Assembly: GCF_016907675.1 (NCBI RefSeq)
Contig: NZ_JAFBCJ010000001.1
Coordinates: forward strand, 1,922,001-1,986,000
Length of the DNA: 64,000 bases
Reading direction: 5' to 3'
Source of the DNA: Geodermatophilus bullaregiensis
GTDB taxonomy: Bacteria; Actinomycetota; Actinomycetes; Mycobacteriales; Geodermatophilaceae
The notes beneath the pieces are model-generated. The model worked only from the letters and a program-made list of their open reading frames with translations. It was not told the DNA's origin and made no database searches. This document shows positions 48,343-58,490 of the stretch, piece after piece. Within the stretch, counting starts at the first letter, position 1. Each line of letters opens with the position of its first letter. The translations under genes and the position numbers were made by a program.

Positions 48343-51300
48343 GCTGCCCGGACCTCACCACGTCGACGGACGCTCGAGGAGCACCCGGCCGGACGGCCGC
48401 CTCGTCGATCTGAGCCCACAGGTTGTCGAGCTCGGCCTGCTCGTGCGGTGGCGCCGGGCGCGCCGACGCCTGCCGGATCCCGATGGCCTCGATCAGCCGC
48501 GCCTGCGCCTCGTCCCGCTGCCCCGCAGAGGCGGCGACGCGCGCCAGGCCCTCCAGGCCGGTCGCGAGCAAGGTCGGTTCGCCGTACCGCTCCCCGGCTG
48601 CGTGCACCTGCGTGTACCGCTCGGCGGCGTCGTCCAGTAGCCCGTCGCGCCAGTCACACCATGCGACACCGGCGAGTGCGTGCCCGCCCCACAGCGGGGT
48701 GCCCAGTCGGGTCAGGCCACGCACCGCCTCCTCGAACAGGGGCCGGGCCGTCGCCGAATCTCCATCGATCTGTGCGATCTGCGCCCGTCCCAGCCCGGCG
48801 AGGACGACACCTGCCGCGTCACCGACCTCCTCGGACGCGGACGCAGCTCGGTCGAACGCGGCCGATGCCGCCGCGCGCTCGCCGAGAGCCAGCAGCGCGA
48901 CGCCGAGGTCGGACAGCGCCCATTGCGCGGTGTTGAACACCCCCGCCGAGCTCGACACCTCGATGGCCTGCTCGAGGACGGGTATCGCCTCGGCGTACCG
49001 GCCGAACTCCTTCAGCCCCCAGCCCAGGTGGTAGAGCACGGCTGACAGGCCCCAGGCGTCGTCGAGCCGGCGGAACGCCTCCGACGCGGTCCGGCCCATC
49101 GCCCGCGACCGCGGCTCGTCGCCCCGGCGGATGAAGTTCTGCAGGCGGACGAAGGCGACGACCGCATGACCCCAGTCATCACCCTGGGCGGTGAACTGCT
49201 CCTCGGCTTCGGCCAGCAGCTGCGCGAAGCGGCCGGGGTCCGAGCCGTTGAGCAGCTCGACGGCGAGCAGCACCTTCGACAGGGCGGCGCGGTGCGCATC
49301 ACCCTCGGCCTCGAACAGCTGCAGGCTCTCGAGCGCCGTCTGCGCACACCGCGGGTTCGGATGCACCAGGCAGGCCCGTGGACGCTCGACGATCGACACC
49401 GCCTGCAGCGCCCGTGCTCGTGCCTGCTGGCTCGCGCCGGAAGTGGCGATGAGCTTCGACAAGACCTCGCGACCTTCCACGTGCCGCCCCAGGTGCCAGA
49501 ACAGGGCGAGCGAGCCGGCCAGTCGGAGCCCGTCTTCGACCCGGCCCGGGTCGGCCGACAGCCACGCCAACGCTGCACGCAGGTTGGGGTGCTCATGGCG
49601 TAGCCGCTGCAGCGCCGCCCGCTGTCCGTGGCCGCGCAGGCTCTGCTCCGCCTGCTCGGCGAAGTGGCGAAAGAACGTCGCGTGCCGGGCTGCCGCGTCG
49701 TCTCGCTCCCGGGAGGCGTCGAGCTGTTCGACTGCGTACTGCCGCAGTGTCTCGAGCATGCGGTACCGCGACGGCGAGCCGGGCTCGTGCACGACCATCG
49801 ACCGGTTGACCAGGTGGTCGAGCACGTCGAACACGTCACCGGCGGGGATGTCCTCGGCCGCGACGACGGCCTCGGCTGCCTCGAGCGTCCAGCCACCGTG
49901 GAAGACGGCCAGGCGGCGGAACGCCTGCTGCTCGGGCGGCGACAGCAGTGCGTGGCTCCACTCGACGGTGGCGCGCAACGTCCGCTGCCGGGCCTCTGCG
50001 GTGCGCGGTCCGCTCGTGAGCAGACCGAAGCGGTCACCCAGTCGGTTCGCCAGGTCCGGCAGCGACAGCGACGACATGCGTGCCGCGGCGAGTTCCAGCG
50101 CCAGCGGCATGCCATCGAGCTGCCGGCACACCTGCGCCAGCGCCAGCAGGTCCGGCTCCGACAGGTGCAGGCTCGCGCGGACAGCCGACGCCCGCTCGAC
50201 GAACAGAGCAGCGGCTGGGAACCGCAGCACCTGCTCGGCGGGTGTCCCCTCGGGCGGCACCGTGAGGGGCCCGACGCTGATCTGCACCTCGCCGGGCACG
50301 GCGAGGGCTTCCCGGCTGGTCGCGAGCACGGTGACCTGCGCGGCCGCGCCGACGACGGAGTCGACGAGTGTCGCGACCGCGTCGATGAGGTGCTCGCAGT
50401 TGTCCAGCACGAGCAGCAGCCGCCGGTTCGTGAGGTAGGCGAGCAGGCGGGCGCGCACCGCCGCGTTCGGATCGGCACCGTCGAGCGGCACGCCGAGGGC
50501 GTCCGCGACCGCCAATGGCACGTCGGCGGGGTTGCTCACCGCCGCCAGACGCGCCAGATGGACATGCTGCTCGAAGTGGTCGGCGAGCTGGTGCGCAGAC
50601 GCCAGGGCCAGTGACGTCTTCCCGGCGCCGCCGGGGCCGATCAACGTGACGATGCGCTGACGGCGGAGGGCGTCGCCCAGCTGCGCGAGCTCGCCGTCGC
50701 GTCCGATCAACCGCAACGTAGGGATCGGCAGGGTCCGCCTCGGTCTGGTGTCGGCTTCCTGGCCGACCGCCGGAGTCTGAGCTGCTGGCGCGGCCGGTCC
50801 GGCCTTGGCCGCAGCCGCACCAGCCGAACCGGGCTGTGCAGGCACGGCTGTCAGCGCATCGTCCTGCTCGAGAATGCGCTGGTGCAGTCTGCGGAGCGCA
50901 GCAGAGGGCTGCAGCCCGAGCTCGTCGTCGAGGTGACGGCGGGTGCGGGCGAACACCTCGAGCGCCTCCGCCTGCCGCCCGGCGCGGTACAGGGCCGTCA
51001 TCAGCAGGCCGGCGAGTGCCTCCTGCCCGGGGTCTTCCGCGACGATCGGCTCGAGGTCGGCGGCGATCTCGACATGCCGGCCCGCCAGCAGGGCCGCCTC
51101 GGCCCGCTCGGTCAGCGCAGCGCGGTGCAGCTGATCCAACCGGGCGGCCTCGACGGTCGCCCAACCCTCGCCGGCGAAGTCGGCCAGCGGATCACCACGC
51201 CACAGCGCCAGCGCCTCGTCGTACCGAGCCAGCGCGTCACCAGCAGCGGACCTGCGCCCGGCAATGCGCGCGGCCTGCACCAAGCCCACGAACCGGTGCA

Positions 51301-51607
51301 GGTCGACGCGGTCGGGGTCGACGGCGGCGCGGTATCCGGATGCCTCCCGGACGATGAGGTCCACGTCGTGCGCGGCGAGCGCACGACGCAGCTTCGACAC
51401 CCGCAACTGCAGGGCGTTCAGAGGATCGGCCGGCAGGGCGGACTCCGACCACAACCGGTCGATGAGCGAACTGGCGGCGACAGTCCGGCCCGGTGAGAGC
51501 AGCAGCAGCGCGAGCAAGCCGCGCTCGGCCGCCCCGGGCAACCTCGCGGGCTGACCCTTGACGCGCAGCTGCATGGCGCCGAGCAGGCGGAACTCGACCT
51601 CGGTCAC
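48329..51607 (-). CDS. SARP/BTAD regulator with NTPase and TPR domains (AfsR-like)
   Basis: 1092 residues. 1-95: OmpR-type winged helix (VEFRLLGAMQLRVKGQPARL, LNALQLRVSKLRRALA); 95-245: bacterial transcriptional activation domain; ~250-300 Ala/Pro linker; ~310-600: STAND NTPase with P-loop LIGPGGAGKTSLAL and Walker B LLLVLDNCEH; ~650-1090: TPR-like repeats. The GTG at 51607 follows a G-rich site. Divergent from copZ and flanked by repeated operators; the likely activator of the element's metal genes and of itself. No CsoR/CueR/CopY seen nearby. Confidence 0.88.
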   Translation of the reverse strand: MTEVEFRLLGAMQLRVKGQPARLPGAAERGLLALLLLSPGRTVAASSLIDRLWSESALPADPLNALQLRVSKLRRALAAHDVDLIVREASGYRAAVDPDRVDLHRFVGLVQAARIAGRRSAAGDALARYDEALALWRGDPLADFAGEGWATVEAARLDQLHRAALTERAEAALLAGRHVEIAADLEPIVAEDPGQEALAGLLMTALYRAGRQAEALEVFARTRRHLDDELGLQPSAALRRLHQRILEQDDALTAVPAQPGSAGAAAAKAGPAAPAAQTPAVGQEADTRPRRTLPIPTLRLIGRDGELAQLGDALRRQRIVTLIGPGGAGKTSLALASAHQLADHFEQHVHLARLAAVSNPADVPLAVADALGVPLDGADPNAAVRARLLAYLTNRRLLLVLDNCEHLIDAVATLVDSVVGAAAQVTVLATSREALAVPGEVQISVGPLTVPPEGTPAEQVLRFPAAALFVERASAVRASLHLSEPDLLALAQVCRQLDGMPLALELAAARMSSLSLPDLANRLGDRFGLLTSGPRTAEARQRTLRATVEWSHALLSPPEQQAFRRLAVFHGGWTLEAAEAVVAAEDIPAGDVFDVLDHLVNRSMVVHEPGSPSRYRMLETLRQYAVEQLDASRERDDAAARHATFFRHFAEQAEQSLRGHGQRAALQRLRHEHPNLRAALAWLSADPGRVEDGLRLAGSLALFWHLGRHVEGREVLSKLIATSGASQQARARALQAVSIVERPRACLVHPNPRCAQTALESLQLFEAEGDAHRAALSKVLLAVELLNGSDPGRFAQLLAEAEEQFTAQGDDWGHAVVAFVRLQNFIRRGDEPRSRAMGRTASEAFRRLDDAWGLSAVLYHLGWGLKEFGRYAEAIPVLEQAIEVSSSAGVFNTAQWALSDLGVALLALGERAAASAAFDRAASASEEVGDAAGVVLAGLGRAQIAQIDGDSATARPLFEEAVRGLTRLGTPLWGGHALAGVAWCDWRDGLLDDAAERYTQVHAAGERYGEPTLLATGLEGLARVAASAGQRDEAQARLIEAIGIRQASARPAPPHEQAELDNLWAQIDEAAVRPGAPRASVDVVRSGQLTSN

Positions 51608-51677
51608 GGCGCACCCCCCAACGGGCGTCCGTGAGTCTGCCTCCGGCGACCTCCCTCGTACAGCGAACGGGACACCT

Positions 51678-51736
51678 CTGTCCGAACGCTGTCCACAACC
51701 GCCGCATCCGGCCGTCGGCAGACAGCGCGGCGACAG
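51678..51736. promoter_or_regulatory. SARP-type operators between the regulator and copZ
   Basis: CTGTCC at 51678 and 51689 (period 11; GGACAG on the regulator's strand) and GACAG at 51721 and 51732 (period 11, toward copZ). For the regulator, CGGACA overlapping the repeat with TACGAG 18 bp further downstream could be -35/-10. The 192-bp intergenic region holds both promoters. Confidence 0.7.
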
Positions 51737-51799
51737 ACCCAACCGCGACTGTGACATCACCGACCGGCACGCCGCCGGCACCCGAAGGAGGAGTCACCC

Positions 51800-52006
51800 A
51801 TGAGCACCGAGAGCTACACCGTCACCGGGATGACCTGCGACCACTGCAGCCGCTCGGTCAGCGCCGAAGTCAGCGCCGTCGCCGGCGTCACTGACGTCGA
51901 CGTCGACCTGGCCACCGGCAAGGTCACCGTCATCAGCGAGCAGCCCGTCGACACCGACAAGATCCGCGAGGCAGTCGAGGAGGCCGGCTACACCCTCGCG
52001 TCCTGA
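51800..52006 (+). CDS. copZ: Copper chaperone CopZ-like HMA protein
   Basis: 68 residues, complete HMA domain: TESYTVTGMTCDHCSRSVSA with the GMTCxxC motif, and a C-terminal TDKIREAVEEAGYTLAS as in CopZ. Cytoplasmic Cu(I) carrier delivering to CopA. AAGGAGGAG precedes the ATG; GACAG operator repeats lie 64-79 nt upstream. Confidence 0.92.
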   Translation: MSTESYTVTGMTCDHCSRSVSAEVSAVAGVTDVDVDLATGKVTVISEQPVDTDKIREAVEEAGYTLAS

Positions 52007-52137
52007 ACGCCGCACTCCGGCGGAGCCCACACGGCCTGCTTCGCGCCCCGGTGGACAACCCGGCCATATCGCCGGGGCGAAGCCGGCGCCCGCAACGCCA
52101 CAGTCACTCACCGACCAGACGCCCTCAGGAGGACGCC

Positions 52138-52404
52138 ATGACCACCGCCGCAGTCGAGACCGTTCCGGCGATCTGGGACGACGCCCGCGACATCCCGTTC
52201 TTCCGCATCACCGCCCGGCTGTTCACCCTCGAGTTCTGCCTCAGGGCCAGCCTCCAGCTCGCCGGCTACGACGACACAGCCGACGCCGTGCAGGACACCC
52301 CCGCCCAGCACGGGCGCAGCGGCACGACCGCCTCGGCCGGCGGCGATCGCAACACCCAGGCCGAGCGCGACCTCATCCCCGTCCGGGTCCGTCGCACCCG
52401 CTGA
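52138..52404 (+). CDS. Hypothetical 88-aa protein in the copper operon
   Basis: TTAAVETVPAIWDDARDIPF at the start, a helical LFTLEFCLRASLQLAGYDDT segment and a polar tail. AGGAGG precedes the ATG. It lies between copZ and copA; no family recognised. The single Cys and acidic N-terminus do not suggest a known metal site. Confidence 0.6.
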   Translation: MTTAAVETVPAIWDDARDIPFFRITARLFTLEFCLRASLQLAGYDDTADAVQDTPAQHGRSGTTASAGGDRNTQAERDLIPVRVRRTR

Positions 52405-52543
52405 ACCGCCACCCGCCACCCGCCAGCACCGGGCCGAGACCAGCCGGCGCACCACCATCCGGACAGCAACGGGGCGGCGCCGCTGAGCAGCCGCACCACC
52501 GAACCCCCGCACCCCGTGGCGCCCGACCGACCCAGGAGTACCG

Positions 52544-55500
52544 ATGACCACCACCGCCGAGCACATCCACGACACCGGGCGCAGCAACGACACCGCGGCG
52601 GCCGTGTGCAATCTGGAGATCACCGGCATGACGTGCGCCTCGTGCGTCCGCCGGATCGAGAAGAGCCTCACCAAGGTCGACGGTGTCGCGGGCGCCCAGG
52701 TCAACCTCGCCACCGAGGTCGCCACCGTCACTTACGACCCGAACACGGTCGGACTCGACGAGCTGATCGGCGCTGTCACCGCCGCCGGATACGGCGCCAC
52801 GCCGCGGCAGGAGTCGAACAAGAGCACCGGCCCTGGCGCACCACCGGCCGCGACCAGCGGCGGCGAGGACACCGCCGAGCGCGACCGCGAGCTCCACCGG
52901 ATGAAGCGCACGTGGCAGATCGCGCTCGCCACCGGCCTGGGCCTCATGGGCCTCATGTACGTGCCCCTGTACATCGACACGATGGACTGGCTGATGCCGG
53001 CGATCTTCGTCGTCGCCACCGTCGTCCAGTACTGGGCCGGCAAACCCATCTATGCCAGCGCCTGGCAGGCCGCCAAGCACCGCAGCACCAACATGACCAC
53101 GCTCGTGGCGCTCGGCACCGGCGTCGCCTGGACGTACAGCACGTTCGTCACCCTGTGGCCCGCACAAGCCGAGCGGCTCGGCCTGCCGCTGCACGTGTAC
53201 TACGAGACCAGCCTGATCATCGTGGCGCTGGTCCTGGCCGGGAAGTGGATGGAAGCGCGCGCCAAGAAGGCCACCGCGGCTGCCGTCACCGCTCTCGTCG
53301 GACTGGCCCCGAAGACCGCCCGCATCGTGCGGGACGGGTTCGAGGTGGACATCCCGGTCGAGCAGGTCGCCGTCGGCGACATCGTCCGGATCCGGCCCGG
53401 CGAGAAGGTCCCCGTGGACGGCGTCGTCGCCAGCGGCAGCACCACGGTCGACGAGAGCATGCTGACCGGCGAGAGCCTGCCGGTCGACAAGGCCGAGGGG
53501 GACCAGCTCATCGGCGCCACCCTCAACACCACCGGCACAGTGCTCATGCGCACCACTGCCGTCGGCGATGACACGGCGCTCGCGCAGATCGTCCGGCTCG
53601 TCGAGGACGCGCAGGGCAGCAAGGTCCCGATGCAGCGCCTGGCGGACAAGGTCTCGTCCGTCTTCGTCCCGGCCGTCATCCTGGCCGCGCTGCTCACCGC
53701 CGTGGCCTGGGCGGTGTTCGGCCCCGACGGCGAGAGCCTGACGATGGCCGTCACCACGTCGATCGCCGTCCTGATCATCGCCTGCCCGTGCGCGCTGGGG
53801 CTCGCGACGCCGACGGCAGTGATGGTGGGCACCGGCCGTGCCGCGGAGCTCGGGATCCTCATCAGCAACGGGGAGGCGCTCGAGCAGGCCCGCCGGCTCA
53901 CCGCCGTCGTCCTGGACAAGACCGGCACCATCACTCAGGGGAAGCCGGCACTGACCGACGTCACCGTGGTCGACGGCTGGACCTCCGACGAGTTGCTGCG
54001 CCTGGTCGCCGCGGCCGAGACGGGCAGCGAGCACCCGGTCGCGCAGGCGGTGGTCACCGCCGCCCGCGACCGCGGCCTCACCCTGCCCGACGTCGACAGC
54101 TTCGACTCCGTCCCCGGCCACGGCCTCGTCGCCACCGTCGGCGGCCAAGAGCTGCGGATCGGCAATGCCGCCCTGATGCAGCGCGCCGCCATCGACATCA
54201 GCCCTCTCGGCGCGACCGCGCTCACACAGGCCCAGCAGGGCGGCACGCCGATGTACGTCGCCGTCGACGGGCGCGCCGCCGGCCTGATCACCGTCGCCGA
54301 CACCATCAAGCCTGAGAGCCCCGAGGCGATCGCCCAGCTCAAGGCCCTCGGCCTGCAGGTGTGGATGATCACCGGCGACAACGCCGCGACCGCCCACGCC
54401 GTCGCCTCCCAGGTCGGCATCGACAACGTTCTCGCCGACGTCCTCCCCGCCGACAAGGCCGCCAAGGTCGCCGACCTGCAGGCGCAGGGCCACGTCGTCG
54501 CCATGTCCGGTGACGGCGTCAACGACGCCGCCGCGCTCGCCCAGGCCGACCTCGGCATCGCCATCGGCACCGGCGCCGACGTCGCCATCGCCGCCTCCGA
54601 CATCACCCTCGTCGGCGGCGACCTGCGCAGCATCGTCTCGGCCATCGCCCTGTCCCGCCGGACCGTCAGCGTCATGCGGCAAGGGCTCGCGTTCGCCTTC
54701 GCCTACAACGTGCTGCTCATCCCGGTCGCCGCCGGCGCGCTGTACGCCTTCGACGAGCTGCTGCTGGACCCTGTGCTGGCATCCGCGGCGATGGCCATGA
54801 GCTCGGTCAGCGTGCTGACCAACGCCCTGCGGCTGCGCCGGTTCCGCCGCCCGGAGACGGTCCACGAGATCGAGTACCCGCCGCTGCGGCAGCGGATCGG
54901 GCAGTACGCCTACCTGACCGGCATCGCCGTCGTCGCGGTCGCGATCGGCACCGCCCTGACCGCCGTGTCGCGGATGGACTTCGCCGAGCGCGGCATGAAC
55001 GGCACGCTCGCCTGGATGCAGACCACCGGCATGCCGATGCGGCCGGCGATGAGCGTCATGATGCCCGCCGAGATCGACCCAGCCAGCGCCGAGGACGCTG
55101 GCATGGACGTGCAGCTCGACGTGCCCGACAGCACGCGGCCCGGCGTCCCGACCCGCATCACGGCCACGGTCGTCGACGCCGGGACCGGCGAGCCGGTCGA
55201 GGACATCACCCGCAGCCACGAGGCGTGGATGCACCTCATCGCCACCCGCGACGACCTCGGCACGTTCGCCCACGTCCACCCCGAACCGACCGGCAACGCC
55301 GGCGAGCTCGCCGTCGACATCACCTTCCCGACCGCCGGCCGGTACATCGTCAACACCGAGTTCCGGCAGCAGGGCCAGATGAGCGACGTGCACCAGCGCC
55401 AGTACGTCACCGTCACCGGCGACGCCCCGGCGCCGGTCGTCCTCACCGAGAGCCCGCGGGAGGTCGGCGTCGACGGCGTCCGGGTCGAACTCGGCGGGAA

Positions 55501-55825
55501 CGCCGTCGTCGGCGAGCGCAGCGACCTGCACTTCGAGTTCACCGACGCGACCACCGGCGAGCCGATCGACGACCTGCAGCCGTTCCTCGCCGCGGCCGGG
55601 CACGTCGTGGTCATGCGGGCCGACGGGACGACTTTCGCCCACGAACACGCCGAGGTCGAGGACAGCAGCGGCCGGCCCGTGATGGCGATGCCCGGCACCA
55701 CGTTCGGGCCGGAGCTGGACGTGCACGCGCAGTTCGACACCGCCGGCACCTACCAGCTGTGGGGCCAGTTCCGCACCGCAGACGGCGACGTGCTCACGGT
55801 GCCGTTCACCGTCGACGCCCGCTGA
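52544..55825 (+). CDS. copA: Copper-type P1B ATPase with C-terminal extracytoplasmic double domain
   Basis: 1093 residues against ~750 for CopA. HMA domain with [11 protein letters not shown] (C31, C34); translocation motif [13 protein letters not shown] (CPC 414-416); phosphorylation [11 protein letters not shown] (D458); [23 protein letters not shown]. The ATPase core ends about residue 770; a further membrane helix (~787-808) leads to ~280 residues outside. There two related beta-rich units occur: [23 protein letters not shown] and [19 protein letters not shown], His/Met-rich, each after a TGEPV/I-x-D motif. The tail may accept exported Cu. Shares the copZ operon. Confidence 0.93.
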   Translation: MTTTAEHIHDTGRSNDTAAAVCNLEITGMTCASCVRRIEKSLTKVDGVAGAQVNLATEVATVTYDPNTVGLDELIGAVTAAGYGATPRQESNKSTGPGAPPAATSGGEDTAERDRELHRMKRTWQIALATGLGLMGLMYVPLYIDTMDWLMPAIFVVATVVQYWAGKPIYASAWQAAKHRSTNMTTLVALGTGVAWTYSTFVTLWPAQAERLGLPLHVYYETSLIIVALVLAGKWMEARAKKATAAAVTALVGLAPKTARIVRDGFEVDIPVEQVAVGDIVRIRPGEKVPVDGVVASGSTTVDESMLTGESLPVDKAEGDQLIGATLNTTGTVLMRTTAVGDDTALAQIVRLVEDAQGSKVPMQRLADKVSSVFVPAVILAALLTAVAWAVFGPDGESLTMAVTTSIAVLIIACPCALGLATPTAVMVGTGRAAELGILISNGEALEQARRLTAVVLDKTGTITQGKPALTDVTVVDGWTSDELLRLVAAAETGSEHPVAQAVVTAARDRGLTLPDVDSFDSVPGHGLVATVGGQELRIGNAALMQRAAIDISPLGATALTQAQQGGTPMYVAVDGRAAGLITVADTIKPESPEAIAQLKALGLQVWMITGDNAATAHAVASQVGIDNVLADVLPADKAAKVADLQAQGHVVAMSGDGVNDAAALAQADLGIAIGTGADVAIAASDITLVGGDLRSIVSAIALSRRTVSVMRQGLAFAFAYNVLLIPVAAGALYAFDELLLDPVLASAAMAMSSVSVLTNALRLRRFRRPETVHEIEYPPLRQRIGQYAYLTGIAVVAVAIGTALTAVSRMDFAERGMNGTLAWMQTTGMPMRPAMSVMMPAEIDPASAEDAGMDVQLDVPDSTRPGVPTRITATVVDAGTGEPVEDITRSHEAWMHLIATRDDLGTFAHVHPEPTGNAGELAVDITFPTAGRYIVNTEFRQQGQMSDVHQRQYVTVTGDAPAPVVLTESPREVGVDGVRVELGGNAVVGERSDLHFEFTDATTGEPIDDLQPFLAAAGHVVVMRADGTTFAHEHAEVEDSSGRPVMAMPGTTFGPELDVHAQFDTAGTYQLWGQFRTADGDVLTVPFTVDAR

Positions 55826-55842
55826 CCTACAGCACGAGCTTC

Positions 55843-55878
55843 CGGCGGCCGACCGCACCCGCACCCGGTCGGCCGCCG
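55843..55878 (+). terminator. 12-bp hairpin after the copper ATPase gene
   Basis: CGGCGGCCGACC and complement around a 12-base loop, 18 nt past the stop. No operator repeats occur in the 172-bp gap to the next gene. Confidence 0.65.
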
Positions 55879-55997
55879 AGCCACCACCATCCAAGACCAC
55901 TGTCGTCCCGGGGGACCTTTCAGCCCGCGTACGACGTCGGACTCCAGGCCTGCGCCGGCTCCCACGTGCTGCATCTCGCACCGACGAAGGAGATCCC

Positions 55998-57122
55998 GTG
56001 TCCCGCATCCTCCGCACCGTTGACCGCCCGCAGCACGACGTCCTCGTGATCGGCGCCGGCCAGGCCGGCCTCGCTCTCGGCCACTCCCTCGCCCGCAGCG
56101 ACGTGGACTTCCTGCTGCTGGACGCCGGCCCCGAGGTCGGGCACAGCTGGCGCGACCGCTGGGACTCCCTGCGGTTGTTCAGCCCCGCCCAGTACGACTC
56201 GCTGCCGGGCATGCCGTTCCCCGCACCGGCCGACACCCATCCCAGCAAGGACGACGTCGCCGACTACCTCGCCGCCTACGCTGCCCGCTTCGAGCTGCCG
56301 ATCCGACTCTCCTCGCCGGTGTCGCGCCTGTACCGGGAGCCCGACGGGTCCTTCGCAGCGATGACACCCGACGGCACCGTCCGCGCGCACCAGGTCGTGG
56401 TCGCCACCGGCCCGTTCCAGACCCCGCACGTCCCGGCCGTCGCGGCACAGCTGGACCCGACGGTGACGCACTTGCACAGCGCTGGGTACCGCAACCCCAC
56501 GCAGGTCCCTGGCGACGGCCGCGCGCTCGTCGTCGGGGCCGCCAACTCCGGCCTGCAGATCGCCGCCGAGCTGGCCGCCACCCAGCCGGTCACCGTTGCG
56601 GTCGGGTCCATGCCCCTCCAGCTGCCTCAGCGCATCGCCGGCCGTGACCTGTTCACCTGGCTGACGCGGTCGGGTTTCTTCACCGTGCCCACGGACTCGC
56701 GGATCGCCCGGCGGCTGCGCGCCCGCGGAGATCTGGTGATCGGCAGCCGCTGCAGCCGGCTCCGCCGGACGGGCGTCGAGTTCCGGCCGCGGCTGACCGG
56801 CTTCGCCGGCCGCCGCGCCGTCTTCGCCGACGGCAGCAGCCGCGAGGTCGACGCGGTCGTGTGGGCCACCGGCTACCGCAGCGACCACTCCTGGCTGGAC
56901 GTGCCCGGCGTCGTTATCGACGGGCAGGTACGCCACACCGCCGGGGTCACCGAGGTGCCGGGCCTGCACTTCCTCGGCCTGTCCTGGCAGACCTGCCGCG
57001 GCTCGGCACTCCTGGGCTTCGTCGGGGCCGACGCGGCCACGCTGTCGCACCGCATCGCGACCGATGCCCGCGAGACGTCGACCGGGCGCGGCCGCCGCCC
57101 GGCCGCTGCAACGGTCCGATGA
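55998..57122 (+). CDS. FAD/NAD(P)-binding flavin monooxygenase-like oxidoreductase
   Basis: 374 residues. FAD-binding GAGQAGLALGHSLARS near the N-terminus, LRLFSPAQYDSLPG and an ATGPFQTPHVP motif typical of flavin-containing monooxygenases, NADPH-binding VVGAANSGLQIAAELA, and VWATGYRSDHSWL near the C-terminus. Similar to ArsO-type monooxygenases found in arsenic and metal islands, but no arsenic genes occur here, so substrate is open. GTG start with AAGGAG. Confidence 0.85.
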   Translation: MSRILRTVDRPQHDVLVIGAGQAGLALGHSLARSDVDFLLLDAGPEVGHSWRDRWDSLRLFSPAQYDSLPGMPFPAPADTHPSKDDVADYLAAYAARFELPIRLSSPVSRLYREPDGSFAAMTPDGTVRAHQVVVATGPFQTPHVPAVAAQLDPTVTHLHSAGYRNPTQVPGDGRALVVGAANSGLQIAAELAATQPVTVAVGSMPLQLPQRIAGRDLFTWLTRSGFFTVPTDSRIARRLRARGDLVIGSRCSRLRRTGVEFRPRLTGFAGRRAVFADGSSREVDAVVWATGYRSDHSWLDVPGVVIDGQVRHTAGVTEVPGLHFLGLSWQTCRGSALLGFVGADAATLSHRIATDARETSTGRGRRPAAATVR

Positions 57123-57702
57123 CCACCGGGACCGCCTCCGCCGGCCGCCGCGTCGACGCGGTCAGGCCGCCGACAGCCGTCGGCGCCACGGCGGTTCGGC
57201 ATTCCTCGTCGGCTACGGCGGGACGCTGGTGCCACTACTGGCCGGTCTGGTCGCGCTGGAGCTCGGCTGGACGTGGCTCGACGGCGGCACCTGGCCGGCC
57301 GTCGCGGCTGCCGTAACCGGATGGTCCCTGGCCGCCGCTGCCTGGCTGCATCGTCGCCACTTGCCGTCCAGCACAGTCGGCGCCGTGGCCGGCGCCCCGG
57401 CCCTGCTGCTGGCGGGCCCGATCGCGCTCGGATGGGCTTCCCCCGACGAGCTCGTGCTCTGGGGTCCCATGACCATGCTGCTCGCAGTGGCGTGCGTGAT
57501 GACCATGCAGCCGCTCGCACTCGGGCCCAGCGCGTCCGGCTTGCCGAACCTCCAGCCCCCACCGGCTGCTGGCGCCAGCAGGACTCGGCGGAGGCATCCC
57601 AGCCGCTGGCCGCGGCCACGTGCCATGGATGTCGACTATCGCCGCGGGGCCTGCGCCTGCTGCTGTTCAGCCACCCAGCGGTCCACGTCCACACGCCGGT
57701 AG
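57064..57702 (+). CDS. Small predicted membrane protein, start uncertain
   Basis: From about 57205 the frame is strongly hydrophobic with four segments (LVGYGGTLVPLLAGLVALEL, VAAAVTGWSLAAAAW, VAGAPALLLAGPIALGWA, PMTMLLAVACVMTMQPLAL). The first ATG (57064) lies inside the preceding gene and gives a very basic N-terminus; an ATG at 57120 in another frame would fit better if a frameshift occurred near 57190. The end overlaps the excisionase gene and may not be real. Confidence 0.4.
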   Translation: MPARRRPGAAAARPLQRSDDHRDRLRRPPRRRGQAADSRRRHGGSAFLVGYGGTLVPLLAGLVALELGWTWLDGGTWPAVAAAVTGWSLAAAAWLHRRHLPSSTVGAVAGAPALLLAGPIALGWASPDELVLWGPMTMLLAVACVMTMQPLALGPSASGLPNLQPPPAAGASRTRRRHPSRWPRPRAMDVDYRRGACACCCSATQRSTSTRR

Positions 57703-57851
57703 ACGACACGGCGACCGAGGCGGAAGCCGTCCGGCCCGACACCGAGATGCCGCCAGTACCGCAGCGTGGCCAACGGGGCACGAAGAACGGCCGCCACCTC
57801 CTCGAGGGTCAACAGTTCCGCCACCGCGGTCGGGATGTCGTCGTCGGTCAC
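57636..57851 (-). CDS. MerR/HTH_17-type excisionase-like DNA-binding protein
   Basis: 71 residues: LLTLEEVAAVLRAPLATLRYWRHLGVG then FRLGRRVVYRRVDVDRWVAE, the winged-helix pattern of actinobacterial excisionases. Cofactor of the integrase for excision is its expected role. Located about 1.5 kb from the right attachment site rather than beside the integrase. Confidence 0.8.
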   Translation of the reverse strand: MTDDDIPTAVAELLTLEEVAAVLRAPLATLRYWRHLGVGPDGFRLGRRVVYRRVDVDRWVAEQQQAQAPRR

Positions 57852-58490
57852 GGTCAGCCACCTCCGGGGGCACTTTCAGAAACGCGATGGACGAAGCCGC
57901 CGCGGTGGCGGCGCGGGGATGCCACCTACTCGCCGCTGCCTCATCCGGTCACCAGGTTCTCGGCGAGTCTCCAGTGCTTCCCGGGTCGTGAGTCCGCTGG
58001 CTCGCGCAGGGCGACGATGGCCGGCACTGATCAGGGCGCGATCATCCGCCGTTCTCCAGTTCGCCGACGAAGACCTGCAGGAGACGGCGGCAGGCTCACC
58101 GGAGGACAACTGGAGGCACGTCGCTGCGCGCGGCGGCGGCCTCGCCACCGTCGAGCGGGCCCAGCGTCGTAGCGGACGGGAGCGACGCAGCCTGTGGCGC
58201 CTGCTCAGAGTCCTGGCCGCTCCCCACAACCGGCTTCACCCGGCTGCAGCGGGTCGGGGGAAGGGTGGGCCGAAGGCCCATCCCGTAGGGACGCGCAGCG
58301 CCCTTCCGGCGAGCCGCTGCAGCCGGCAGCCTCGGCCGGCTGGGGAGCGGTCCGACGGCCCACTCAGGCCGGCCCGATCGGCAGCGCGGATGAGCTCCGA
58401 CTGCACAGAGCCCGACTGCTCACCGTCACGCCGCGACGGACGCATCGGTCGGTGCGCCACTCGATGGCGGCGGTGGTGCGGCGCCCTCCG
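57852..58490. other. Element region without recognisable gene
   Basis: 639 bp. Open frames here look random; a GGTGGGCC-GAA-GGCCCATCC hairpin lies at about 58263-58282. Perhaps eroded sequence of the former element. Confidence 0.4.

Noticed and set aside
52373-56248. 1291-codon open frame opposite copA
   Set aside because: Antisense shadow; the plus strand carries all P-type ATPase motifs.
57876-58229. 117-codon frame right of the excisionase gene
   Set aside because: Arg/Ser/Pro-rich without pattern, no ribosome binding site; considered random.
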